Assembly (NCBI GenBank): GCA_963924555.1
Contig: OZ004587.1
Coordinates: forward strand, 1,116,001-1,180,000
Direction of reading: 5' to 3'
Length of the DNA: 64,000 bases
Origin: Crambe crambe
Taxonomy: Eukaryota; Porifera; Demospongiae; Poecilosclerida; Crambeidae
Made by a program: the position numbers and the translations under genes. Shown in pieces: positions 14,101 to 28,400 of this stretch (positions within the stretch are counted from its first letter, which is position 1; every line of letters begins with the position of its first letter). Under the pieces are notes generated by a model, which was not told where the DNA came from, did no database searches, and saw only the letters and a program-made list of their open reading frames with translations.

Positions 14101-17100
14101 GTGTATGTGATGATTGCAGGAATGTGATGAATGTATAGCATGAATATAGTTATCTTTGCAATATCTTGTAATCATAATGCAGTGATCTTGGAATCCTATA
14201 GAACTATATGAGTCCTTGCTTGATTTTCTATGTCAGTATCTAACTAGAGGAGATCACAACGCCTAGCTTTCTCTTTCTTATCCGGATGCCCTGATTCGAC
14301 ATCTGGCTGTTCATTGATGCTATCATGATGAGTGCTGTCATATACAGCCTTCTTTTTAGTGTTGATATCCAGACTATGACATGCTACCTCGTTCCCCCTG
14401 GTATCCTCGTCATGGTTGCCACTAGGAGTTGACTTCTCCCTGGTTCCCTTATAAAAGCTGTCATTAGAGGCTGTCTTCTCCCTGGTGCTGATATCAAGGC
14501 TGTCACTTGAGGCTATCTTCTCCCTGGTAACAAGGTTATCAGTTGAAGCTTGCTTCTCCCTGATACTTCTAGGAACTTGCGTGACCTTATCAAGGTTCTC
14601 ATCGTGTGAGGCTTGCTTCTCTCTGGTTGTCTTGTCAATGCTGTAACTTGAATCTTGCATCCTGGTGCTATTATCAAGGCTATCACTTGAAGAATCCTGC
14701 TCCATGGAGCTGTTATCAAAGCTGTCATTAGAAACGTGTATATCCTTGGAATCAGAGTGACTATCATCAAGGATGCCATTTAAAGCTTCCCTCTCCATGG
14801 TGCTGTTATTGCTTGAAATTTGCTTCTCCTTGGTTCCATCCTTAGCACCATGGTGTGATGGTTCTTTCTCCTTGGTGTGGTTATCATCAGTGTTATTTTG
14901 AACTTGATTCTCCTTGGTGCCAGCCTCAGGACTATTGTGCACAACTTGCTTCTCCTTGGCGCTGTGTTCAAGGCTGTCGTTTGAAGCTTGTTTCTCTTCA
15001 GTGCTGTTATCAAAACTGCAATTTGAAGCTTGTATTCCACTCTCGGAACTCTGGATGGTGACTTTCTCCTCACTGACATCAAGTGAAGCATTTTTCTTGC
15101 ACAATGTGCTATAAATGTGACTAGTACTTTCGTCAGACTTGAGTACACATATTTTATCACATGATGCAGTTTGGCTTATATCAAGTGAAGTGCCGTTCTT
15201 GCACAGAGTGCTAGATGCTGCAGACTGGAGTGTGCTGATTTTATCACATGATGCTGTTTGGCTGATATTGAGTGAAGCTTTGGTCTTACACAGAGTGCTG
15301 TAAATGTGACTGGATGCTGTGGCTCCCTCATGCTCGAGTGCACTGGTTTTATCGAGTGATTCTGTTGGACTGACATTGAATGAGTGGCATAAGACATCAT
15401 GAAGTGGCGAAGCATTATTGCTTCCTAGAGGATTGTATGCAGGGATGGGTGGGGTTTCTTCCGACTTAGTGAGTGGATCAAGTGAAGTGGTGGGACTGAC
15501 GTTAAGTGAGTGATACAAGACGTCTTCGACTGACACATCAGTCTCGGCCAGAGGGTTATAAGCAGGAATGGGTGGTGGAGCTTCTTCAGACTCTAGGAGA
15601 GTTGGTTCTTCATTGGGTGGGGCCTGCCGTGGTTGAAAGGGGAAGTGGTCCTTGTAGACTGTGAGTAAGCCCAGCAGCTTCTTTTGCTGACTCTTTCTGA
15701 TTCCACTACTGATCAATTTCCTGCAGGAAAAATGTTCAGTAATACATTGATTTTGTGTTTACTTGATCCCTTGAACTACTTATGTGTAACTTCCTCAATT
15801 CTAACAAAAACCAGTGGATAATCATGGATGTGAAATTGTGTTACGAAAGAGTGAATATAGCAAATGATCAAGGGTATACTCAACCCTCACTGTTGGTGAT
15901 ACTTAGGGTAAATTTAGTAGAAAATAAGAATATTTTTAAAATTTAGTTATATGTAGCTAACGATGATTATTGTAGTCGTAAGAAACCTGACTTTTAACTC
16001 TGGAACTGAGACAGCAAGCTTCAATGCATATGTGACAGTCGAGGGTAGAAATCAAACTTTATTCACGTTTCTACTTTTAAAAAGAAAAGTTCAAAAGGCA
16101 GAAAATTTTATTGTAAAGAATAAGTCATGACAAAAGGAAACTTTGACTAAAACGTGAATAAAGTTTGATTTCTACCCTCGACTGTCACATAATATTTTGA
16201 TACAAAACCAAAACTTTTTCTCGTCCCTTTTCCCTACGCACTGTCATAGGGACAGCTTGGCATGGCATGGTAAGGGACAGCTATAGAGGACATAAACAAG
16301 GCTACAGAATAATATCCAGCTAGAGTGACTAAGAGTTCGAGTAGTAATACAGTCAGAGAGCTGCACATGGAAGTTCGATATTCATAGAGTATACTTGATG
16401 GTTGCACTAAACTTTCGTGTACCTTTTATTTTTCTTGCGGCAAGTTAGTATCCATCCTATGACCACACCCATTAGTGCCACTCCCATTAATCCGGTGACA
16501 GCTCCAAGTGCTCCCCTTAACCTCCTGCACTTTGCACCCTCTTCTCTTAGTGAATCTGTTGCAAAGGGTGCAGGCATTTGTGACATCATTAGAAGTGTTT
16601 GTGACACTTTTGGAGGAAGCATTGACTCTGATGAAGGTTTATTTGACTGGGTATTCGATTGTAATGAGGGTGATCTTGACTCTACAAAGGACACGGTATG
16701 AAATGATTTTGATTGTAAAGAGGGTGCTCTTGACTCTGCATCAGACATGGTTTGAGAGGTTGAGGTGGATTCTGGCAATAGAAGTTGAGTGAAGGGTTCG
16801 AGTGGCGTAGGTTGAATGGGTTTGATTGACGTAACTTGAATGGTCGTGGTAGGTTCCATTGGAAATTGTGATGGGTGGTCCATGCATGGCATGATATCGT
16901 CTTTTGGTGTCCAGGATGTATTGCCTACAGAAGGTATCAGCATTATTATGAGTGGGACACCTCAATCATATTCATGCAGGCTTGTACATATGTATGTTAG
17001 TCACAGAGTTACTAGGGAAATGCAAGCATTGTGGGGTGAGCGTGCATGCTTGGCTTACCCAAGGTTGACACACACTCCAAAGTTATGAGGTATGCATATG

Positions 17101-19015
17101 AAAAGTTTTTTCCCCCCTCTCATTCAATTCCCTAGTGTGGAGCTTGGTTTGCTCACCCCAATAAGTATAACAAGTTCAGTGTTTCTCCCACTAAATTGAG
17201 TCACTATGTGTGAACTATAATGCACCATGCAGTTACTTAGATGAGCCTACAATATCAACTATTAATGATATGAGCTATGAAATGGGAGGGAATGGCACAC
17301 CCTCTTTTTTGGGAGAAAATACTATTGTATAATCCTCTCGCACATATGCAGCAGCCCCATATATCTTTTCCCTTCCTTTTCTATTTTTCTCCTCATGCTT
17401 CACGTACCGCATATGATTCCTATTTCAGATATGCATGAGTTTTTCTTCTTTAAGAAGGCGCAATCTGCTAGCTTGCTCTTCTTTCCGGTGCAGTTGAATT
17501 GAGTCAGACGAATCGATGAATTCACCTTTCCAAAGCAGGCATCTGAGCAGTATCCAATCTCTGTACAACATTAAAAGCATCTGAGCAGTACCCAACCTCT
17601 GTACAATGTTAAATGCATTATTAGAATCTGAGCAGTATTCAACCTCTGTACAATGTTAAATGCATTATTAGAATCTGAGCAGTATTCAACCTCTGTACAA
17701 TGTTAAATGCATTATTAGTATCCAATCTCTGTTTAATGCATTATTAGCATCTGAGCAGTATCCAATCTCTGCAGCTACAATGTTAAATGCATTATCATAT
17801 ATAAGCTTTGGAGGTATGTGTTATAGAGAACATGCAATCTGATATATAGGCTTCCTGTACAATTTGAAAAAATCTTGATCCCTTGATCATAATATCTGCT
17901 CTAACTTCCACAATAATTGTTTTTGACCAAATTCACATCATAAACACCAACAGAGAGCTGATCACCCAGCTATTTTTTGAAATTTGTTTCAAGAGATAGC
18001 AATCATAATGAAAGATCAAGTGGCTAGACCTTAAATTATACCATGTAGTTCCTTGATAGTTCCTTGATAATTTTATACCCAATGCTACTTCTAAGATAAA
18101 TTTAATCATCGCATTTCTGTGAATGATTCAGTATGATAGTATTATGCTGCATGTACTATGATAGGATATTCTGTTTAGTTACCTGATGTTGAAAGATTGA
18201 GTTCTCTGCAAGTGACCCTAGTCTCTTCTATCCCCCAAAATTTCTGGCATACAGTCCCCCAGACATCGTTGAAACACAGCTGAATTGCTCCAGCAACAAA
18301 CCTGCCCTCTGTTGCATTCACCAATCTGACACTGCCATTGCTACATGGAGACTCGTCATCAAATAGATCACCAGATTCTGCCATAACTAGCTGGACTGAT
18401 ATCAAACCTGTTAGCAATACAATTATGATATCCATTGTAATAAACTTTTAAACTATCGTCAGTCAAAATGATCACAATATATAGTCAGGATTTTGAAATG
18501 TCATCGTGAGTTTTATACTCTAACTCTTAAAGATGTTGTGTTTGTGTGGTGTGGCAATTAAGAGTGCACATTCCAGCTAAATAAGTCTTGCTTTTAGTCC
18601 ATAGCTACAGGTGATATTTGTGCCCTCACATTAACTACTATCATGTATCTATATCTGATGGGGCAATTAGTGCCTTAGCTACACCTGCTGTATGTATGTA
18701 TCATAATAGGTACTATAGATGCATGTGTTGATGGTGTTGGTCTATAGCTAATAAGAAACTTCATTGAACCTACGTAATTGCTTTCCAAGAACTACTTAGC
18801 TACCTTGGTGGTTCTTCATACTTTGAAGCATTGAGGATCACTTTGAAGGAAGAAGACTTGATTGATTGTACTCTAAGTCAATAGGTTTATAGAATATCTA
18901 TGCATTGATCTATACTTATGAACAGAAAACCACAAAACCACACATGAGCTCACTTGCATGATATCCTAAGAAGAAGCACCTTCCATATCTTGTTGGTGTT
19001 GTCTTTTTTCTTTTC

Positions 19016-19088
<73 letters not shown>

Positions 19089-22000
19089 CTAGGCCTTGTT
19101 TCTGAGCAATGGTCATCCCTACATTTTTTTCCCTTTCATTTCACGGAAATGTTTTTTCCTTAGCAATAATATTACAGGAACAAGTGGATACACACAGTGA
19201 CATCATGTTAGCTATACATACATGACTACAGTGCACTCTATTGTGTACACATACATACACATTATGTATAACAATGTATACAAGTATGTAAACATGCTAG
19301 GTTGTTTCACATGCTAGGTTGTAAGTGTGGTATTACAATGTTCATAGCTACATATACATGTAAATGTGCATAATACATTCATGTGCATGTAAATAAATAA
19401 GTATAATATTATATAATGTATTATTGCAAGTACACATGATCTAGTGAATTTCTCTCTGTGTCATATCTGGTAGCTATGTATCCTTCCCGAATTTTTCCCT
19501 CCTCCTCCTCCTCCTCCTCCACTTCCTCTTGGCCCTCCGTCTACTTCTCTTTCTTTTTTTCCCCCTTCTATTTCATCTCCATTTCTTGCTCTCTCTGTCT
19601 CAAACTGTGGAAGATCGATTACATCATCTTCTTTTCTGGTGTGACTCCCCGCCACATTCAGTTTCTCTTTCATAATATTGTCGTCAATGCTTGCACTCTT
19701 GTGTGAGACTTTTATCTCTGTGGTAGTACTGCTATCAACTGTGTGAGGCACAACTTCATTCTCCTTTACTCTGCTGCTGCCAAGGCTGTCATCAGTAACT
19801 TGAGGAGCAGTCCTGCCAACGAGATTGTAATACGTGACTCCATTGCTTGTTTTGCTTTCTTCTCCTCCACTTCCTCTTCTGTCACCGATAGAGTTCCAGG
19901 ACCTCTCAGCAAGCGGGAGATCATAAATTGCTGTATCCTCTTCCATATTTCCATGCCCCGTTGTTGCGTCTGATTGTTTTTCTTTATTGTCCTTGTTGTC
20001 ATCAGATTCGAGTGTGTGATAAAAAATCTCATTCTCTGACATGGTGTTTCCATCAAGTCCACTTGTCAAAGGTTCCTTCAAAGTCTGCAATTCTCTGGTG
20101 CTGATATCAAGTCTGTTATAGACGATTTCGTTCTCAGACCTGGTATTTCCGCAACGACTCTCTGTTGAAGCCTTTTTTTCTTTTGTGCTATTATTGAGTC
20201 TGTGGTAGAGGTCTTCATCCTCCTCTGTGGTCTCATCTTTGGACACCACTGTCTCCCATGGATCACTCCTGCTAGCAAGATTGTAATATTTGGCTCCATT
20301 TTCTATTTCTCCTTCGTTTCCTCTTCCTTCGTTGGTGGAAATCCATGACCTATCAGCATGTGGGAGGTCGTAGATTACAGCATCTTCTTTATTCCCTGCG
20401 GCGTCCGGGATCGTGTCTCCATCATTCTTGTGATGATCAAAGTTAGTGCAGTCATATAAGGGTTCTGTATCATCCATGATATTGCTTTCAAGTGTATGAT
20501 AGAATACTTCGTTATTTTTAAGAAGGCTGAGTTGATTTTCTTTGTTGCTAGAATCTTTTGGAATCTTTTTTTCTCTATCACTGATATCCAGTGCGTTATA
20601 CACGACATTGCTTCCTTCAAGGCTGACTCTCTGTTGATCTCTAGGTCTGTCGAGCCTGTGATACATGGCAGCAGCTTCACTTCCTCCTTTATCAGCAGGA
20701 TTGCTCACTACTTTAGGAAGATCATAAATTGCATCATTTTCTTCCTCGTATTCTTGTCTGACTATATCGGGCTCTGTCTTATCATTTTCGCTGTTCTCAT
20801 TAAAGTCGGTACATTCGTACAAACCTTCTTCCCTTGCATTAGAAGTAGAAGTATAAAGTGGAAGTTTGCTGTCCCTGATAGTACCTGGAAGACCACAGTA
20901 TGAGTTTCTGGTACTACCATCAGGTATATGATGTGGTGATAGTATGCTAGGAGATGGAGTATCTTTCTTCACAATGTTACAATCATTGGAAACTGTACAA
21001 CTTTCATTTGAGGCTGGCTGATCCCTATTGGGAGTGTGTGGTGTGCCTAAGAATTCTTTATCAGTGCAACTGTGACGGAGAGCTTTTTTCCCCTTAGGAC
21101 TGCTGTCAAAAGAACTTGTAGTTTCCTCTTTGATTCGAAGGGGACTGGATTTGTTACAATGCTGAGATGATTTGGGACTGACACTTAATGTCTTGTGACT
21201 AAGATCCGATTCCCCTTGGCTGATATCAGAATCTAATGTGTGATAGACCATAACCTCAAGTTGTGTAACATTTTTACACGGAGTACTGTGAGCAGATATC
21301 CCAACTGTTTCGATGAGTCCGTGCATTTGTGCACTATTCCTGCATGGAGTGTCGGAAGCAGGTGCTTCAATGGATTGCTGTGTATGATTCCTGCTTGGAG
21401 TGCCGTGCATGGGGGTTTCTTGAGGTCCGTTTTGTTTGCATTCTTCATGCATTGCTTGCTGCTGTTGTTCTAAGTGAAGTGGCATGCAATCTTCATAAAC
21501 GGAAACTTCAGTTCGAGGTTTATTTAGTTGGCTGTTGCTGATTTGAGTGACGATTGAATTCCTGCAGTGTTTATAATTGCAAACTTAAAATTCCACTATT
21601 GATTTTCAGTATGATTTCTGAGGGAATAGCTACAGTAAACACTGAAAGCATTGAATTTGATGTCACAAAGAGACTAAATGACGCTGTTTTTGTGTGAAAT
21701 GATATTGTTGATCAATGGGGAAAGCCCTTCAATTAAGTTGTGTATCATTATGAATTGTGTACAGTGGACATTTTTGGACTGGCAAACCCTTCAATGGCTT
21801 TTTGATTATGATCAGAGGCATGATCTTATTTTGGGGATTGAATACTTAAGATTATGGGGGCTGTTCGCTCATTGTGGGGCTCTCCCCATTTCAAGGAGTC
21901 TAGGTTTTATTTCTCTCACTCTCACTTTTTAGTTTTCTTCCAGCAAGTTAGTATCCATCCCAACACCACACCCACAAGTGCCACTCCCATCAGTCCAACG

Positions 22001-22313
22001 ATGCCTCCCAGTGCTCCCTCTAAATCATGACATGTAGAACCTTCTTCCCTTGGGTCTGTATTTGTAGGTGTATGTATGGAGGGAAAGAGTGATTTCATCT
22101 CAATCTGCGACTTCATGGAAGACATTTCTGCCTGTACTGAAGATGTTAAGTCTGTAGAGGGGAAAATGATACATTGGAATAGTAAGACCGACCATGGGAA
22201 TACCCAGAACTGGTCTTTTATATTGAGGTGGTCTCAGTTCTGAATTAAATTTTTGGAATTAATGTCTACAGTTTTCATTAATTACTTATTACAGCTTACT
22301 TTTTTATTTTGAG

Positions 22314-22402
<89 letters not shown>

Positions 22403-25400
22403 TTTTGGTGTTCAGTTACCTATTTTTGATTGAGTGTTAGTTGCTAGTCGCAGCTGAGACTGATCGCTTGTTGCCATCTGCAGCTGAATCTGAGTGTTTG
22501 TTGCCAGTGGCAGCTGAGACTGATCGCTTGTTGCCATCTGCAGCTGAGTCTGAATGTTTGTTGCCATTGGCAGCTGAGTCTGAGCATCAGATGGGCAGTT
22601 TTGGTTAGTACTTACTGTTGGTGACCAGGATGTGTTACCTGCAAAATATCATCGCACATTATGATAGCTGGATATATTATAATATACATTATAATAAGCT
22701 TATGATTTGAAAGGGAAAAAAATTATGCTAAAATAAAAAGGCTATGTAGTGTTAGTCTGTACTTTTACCTATAACAGTTTCTGTGAACAAACATTAGCCT
22801 TCCATAATAATCCCTACATCATTGCCTCCCACCAAGCTGCTTTAATTGTTCATGTCAGTATAAAAGTTCTGGTTGATTTAGGCAGTGATGTAGGGATTAT
22901 TATTGAAGGCCGATGTTTGTTCACAGAAACTGTTATAGGTTAAAGTACAGACTAATACTACATTACAATAAGCTTGTAGTTCTTCTCTCCCATATATCTA
23001 TTGTTCTCATGCACCCAAGTTTCTCTGATACATTCTTTTGTGCTTTTATACTTGCCCCAAAAACTTTCATTTTCCATGCAGGGTTCTCCCCAGTGAAACT
23101 GATCGGAGCAGGTGCTTGAATACCACATTAAAGGATTTTGATATGCTTGTGGTTATTAAAATTCATTGTTTTAATCCACATGAAAGAAAAATGGGCCCCA
23201 TCAGAGTGACTCTCTAATATCCTTCGGGGCGAACCCTTCATGGTACATAGCTATTAACATACCACATATCACTCCTGCTTCTGTTATACATGAACCATTT
23301 TTTATTGCCATGGAACAGTTTTCCAGATTCTGTTCCATCCCCGTACAGTTGAATTGAGTGAAGCGAATGGAAGAATTCAATTTTCCGAAACAGGCATCTG
23401 AGCAGTATCCAACCTCTGCATGTGCATGGAGTGATTTCAAGAGTTTATGTGCATAGTGCTTCTAAACATGCCAATCATTAGCTAGTTAATAATAACGAGG
23501 ATTATAATAGTCTGCCATAGGCCGTTTACCAGGTCAAAAGGTCAAATGTTTGAGCAAGATTTGCTTTGGTCTGACGTCATATTGGCGTAATACATCCCAT
23601 TGCACTTAGGAGTGTATCTATTCAAGGCCACCCTGTAATGAGACCACCTCTCTATAGACCACTCCACCATGTCCCAACAGCACCTATCCCAGCTACAGTG
23701 AAACCTTGTCTAACCTGTGAGACCTCCTCTCTATTATAGATAGATAAATACATAGGGCCAGCTGGTTTGTTGCATGTATGCTTTTCTTTTGGTTCTATAA
23801 GTATGTATGTATGTATCACTCTCAATACTTCTTTATACCTGATGTTGATAGACCAAGTTCCCTACAGACAACTTTAGCATCATTGTATCCCCAGTCTTTT
23901 TGACACACAGTCCCCCAGACATCGTTGAAACACATCTGCATTGCACCAGCAACAAACCTGCCCTCGATCGTATTCACCAGTCTGATGCTGCCATGGGTAC
24001 ATAATGTCTCATTATCAAGTTGATCATCAGGTTCTGCCATAACAAACTGAAGAGACACCATACTTAGTAGCGCCATGAAAGCCATAACTTCCATCATTTT
24101 AAACTTGTTATTTTCGAAAATGCCAGCAACCTGATTGCAATTTTTAGCTTCTGTGTACTGCATGTGGCTATGTTATCCTATTTGTGTAGCTATATGTAAG
24201 TATATGTTGATATGTTTATTCAACACATAGCTATTGCAGCTAAAATAATATAAAATTGAACTGAAAGAAATCTTTATGCACGTGAAAAGAGTATAGAACT
24301 GGCTCCAAAGCACATGCAGTAACTTGAGAAACTGGTTTACTGGTTTTATTTATTTATCTAATAACGAGTTCTGTTGGCTACTGAGCATGTGCAATATGAC
24401 ACACAACACTGAGCATGTGCAATGATACAATAATAATAATAATGAAGTCATGAAGTAAAGGGTCATTACTGAATATTAATTAAGTGACTGTATGTATATC
24501 ATGGTAATTCTATGTAAGGTATTGCAACCTACTACATAAGTGCTAAATATAGATCCATCCTTTCCATTGTTCCATGCAGTGGTTTTGGTGGCTGGGTAGC
24601 TCCCAACATTTACTACCTTGGCAATGCTGGCGTGGTGAAGTATGGTGGTCTCAGGATAGCTGGACTGTCTGGCATATACAAGGAACATGACTACATTAAG
24701 AGTGAGTCCCATGGCTTTGTGTGTCTGTCAGACTGGTCAAAGGAGGAGGTTCAGATCCCCCTCATTAAAAGGCTATAATTTGTTTTCCATAGTGGAAAAT
24801 AATGTATGCTTGTATGTGCAATATTTAAAATTTCATTTGTGTATTTCTGGATTTGTGTTGTGTTTTTAATTTTGCTCATTCTTATTATTTGTTTGTTTGT
24901 TTGTTTGTTTGTTTGTTTGTTTAGATCATTTTGAAAGACCACCGTATGATCAGTCAACGATTCGAAGCACATATCATGTCAGGTCATGTGATGTCTTCAG
25001 AATGAAGCAAGTAAGTTAAGTAGCTATTGTAGACATCAATAATTGCAAAGGATCACCACCAACATCTTCATCTTGACATCATCCCTTCCCATAAATTATT
25101 ATTATGAATGAAGCAAGTGGATTATCATGATGTTCTAATAAAAAGCATGCATCCATTATATTATACCATTTTTATTGTTTTTTGTTTGTTTGTTTTGTTT
25201 GTTTTGCTTGTTTGTTTAGTTGAGTGGTAAGTTTGACATCATGCTTTCCCATGACTGGCCTCTGGGCATATATGACTATGGAGACAGAAATCTACTCATA
25301 AAACTCAAACCTCACTTTGCAGAAGATGTAAGACCATTATAGCTACTGGGAGGGGGGGGGGGGGGGGGAGGGGGGGGCGGGGGTAGGGAAATGCCCATTA

Positions 25401-28400
25401 ATGTAGGTTATATATGTATTATTAATGTTCATGTACTATATACAATATAAAATTATTATTTCATATTTTGTTAAATGGACCTAAATTATTTACTACGAAA
25501 TTATGAGTTGTTGATACAAAGTTCATTTAGCATCGAAGTATTTTTATTGAGAGCCTGCAGGCAGTAAACTTGCATGTGAAAGCACTACTAAGAATCATGA
25601 TTGACTTGCATATTAATCGACTTGCTTGCAGATGGGCATGAACTGCTTGGGAAATCCTCCAGCAATGGAACTGTTACAACTCCATCGACCATCATTCTGG
25701 TTCTCTGCTCACTTGCATGTGAAATTCGCGGCTGTTTACTACCACACATACCCAACCACGCCCCATAATCACGCCCTGCCACAAACAACAACTACGGCCC
25801 AAACTGAAGTGCCACCAACAAAACCTGAAATCATGAAAGATGAGTCCGAGAATAAAGAGCTTGAAACGGATACAAATACTGCTAAAGAACTTGGAACCGA
25901 AACGGACTCTGTTAAAGAACCTGGAACCAGTATGGATGCTGATATAGAGTCTGGAACCAATGTGGACACTGACAAGGAACCAGGAAGCAGTACAGAAACT
26001 GATAAAGAGCCTGGAACCAGTATGGTAACTGATAAAGAGCCTGGAACCAGTATGGAAACTGATAAAGAGCCTGGAACCAGTATGGAAACAGATAAAGAGC
26101 CTGGATCCAGTATGGAAACTGATAAAACAGCAGAATCAGATGTTAAAAGTTCACCTGACAATATCAATTCTGGAGAGAGTAACATCAAGGGTCAAAGTAC
26201 AGAGGTGAGTGCTCAGACTTCAATTGAGGATCCTCCGATCTTAAGTGACTGTGCTGATGGCTACATGAGTCTCGTTACACCATCTGGAGAAGATGTTTCA
26301 GCAGTTTCATCTGTCCAGAGCACTGAGACCCCCGTCTACACAAAGTTCTTGGCACTGGATAAACCTCTGCCGAGAAAGAGGTTTCTGCAGGTTCGAACGA
26401 TACAGCTAAAATACAAACTTTAGACCTGTATCCTCTGTACTGAAAAGTTATGAGCAAAATGATTTCAGATACTTGATGTTCAAGGCGAGGAGGAAAAGAC
26501 CCCTTACCAGCTGGAGTATGACAGTGAATGGCTGGCTGTTCTCAAATCCACAGAGTCTTTGATGAAGTATTCAGAAGGTGCTTGGATTCCTCCTCACTCT
26601 GGTGACAGGTACGTATATATACATTCATAACTGTACATATACTGCATGGACATGCATGACCACATGTACGAACATGTAGCTAGCTACATGTATGAATAAG
26701 TATACACTACATGCAATGCATCTACAGAGGGCATGTATATAAGGCAGAGGGTATGACTTATTCAGAGCATATACAGAGGTCATATTATATAGAGGGCATA
26801 TACAGAGGTCATTGGCATAGAGGTTATATACAGAGAGCATACAGAGGGCATATTCAGAGGTCATATACAGAGAGCATAATTCAGAGGTCATAATACAGAG
26901 GGTATACAGGGATATTAGCTAGCTATAGTCAAAATTTATGGCTTTGCAAAATGTGTAATGGCATATATGCATGTCCAGTGTGTCGTATTATTAGGGTTCT
27001 ATCCAGCAGTGCCCATTTAGCTCTATAGGTCTACAAATTATATCAAAAATGGTGCCTGTCTGAACTAAAGCACCACTGACTGTAGAGCGCTACATATATG
27101 TATTGTGTATATGTTACAGGCAGAAGTTCACTCCAACTGAGGAAGAGTTGAAGGATGTAGAAGAGAGATTTGCAGTGGAAGGTTGCGGTGAACGTCTTGT
27201 CATCCCTGAGAACTTTGAAGTGACAGTACCAGCTTACGTCGATGGGACAGGAATAGACTACAATGCAGGTCTGCTAAAATAAGTGTTTATGCCATGGAAG
27301 TCTGCACCTAATGACAGAGCTCTCTGCCATTATTTTTGTTGTTGTTGTGGTAATTTGATTGTATACTAGAAAGCCAGTGACACGTGATAAGCTTGTGGTT
27401 TTTTTTACTTGGTTACTATGTTACCCCCATAAGATTAGATAACCAAAAGAAATTAATTGTTAAATACTGTATAAGCAGGTCTATTTAATCATAAGCACCC
27501 TATCTTGAGTTTAGCTATTGGCTGTTGTCTGCATGTGCACATCTCAGTGGATGGATCAAGTATTGGCAGTATTCCAGTCCAGTAATCCATCCCAGTATTC
27601 CATCCCAGTATTCCAGTCCAGTATTCCATCTCAGTATTCCAGTCCAGTATTCCATCCCAGTATTCCAGTCCAGTATTCCATCCCAGTATTCCATTCAACC
27701 ATTCTGAATCCTTTGGGCCACTATACCATGCAGAAGGGAAAGAGGACCAGTTTGGAATTTGCTATTCTAGTTAGTAAACTTCCTTCCCCCATCTATTGTT
27801 AAAGATGTGTGTGTAACTCAGGAAGTGATTTTTTAAGTGATACTAATAACTCCCTTTTCCATGAGACCACTTTTCTTAAGTACTATCAGTTCCTTCCCAT
27901 CCCATAAAAAAGAATTCCTGGTACCTCTTGGTGAGTCTAAGTTCTCTCTGATAATACTAATAACTCCACTTCCTTCCTGGTATCAAAATTAATTGTTGGT
28001 GATACTTCAGTCAAAGTAAAACATCCTATCACTGTAGTAAAAACAACCCATTTTTAGGTTATCTGAGTTGCAACTCAGATAACCTAAAAATGAGTTGTTT
28101 TTACACATTTGTTTTTATAGTGTAGGACACATCTTTCGAGGCAAAGCTATGAAAAGATAATTCATTTTTTGTTAGTATATATATCAGACAGAACTTAGAC
28201 TGCAGTGAGGATTACAACTCTTCTGTCATTTTCATTTTCAATTTAGCGGGTTCTTGTTTTAACAAATTTTAGTGACTTAGGCCTAAATCGCTAAAATTAG
28301 TATGCTGCACACAACTATTCTAAATCTGGTATATAGTCACATAGAAAATGGCCATGTATGAATGTTGTGAGAATTATTGTACATTTTACTCTTGTGTCAA

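Noticed and set aside
14855-15114. Plus-strand Cys/Trp-rich frames
   Set aside because: Shadow of the repetitive R2 tail exon on the opposite strand.
18916-19116. Histidine/threonine-rich frame
   Set aside because: Translation of the (GT)n microsatellite.
25769-26188. Minus-strand 139-residue Val/Ser/Leu/Pro repeat protein
   Set aside because: Antisense shadow of the DBR1 coding minisatellite.
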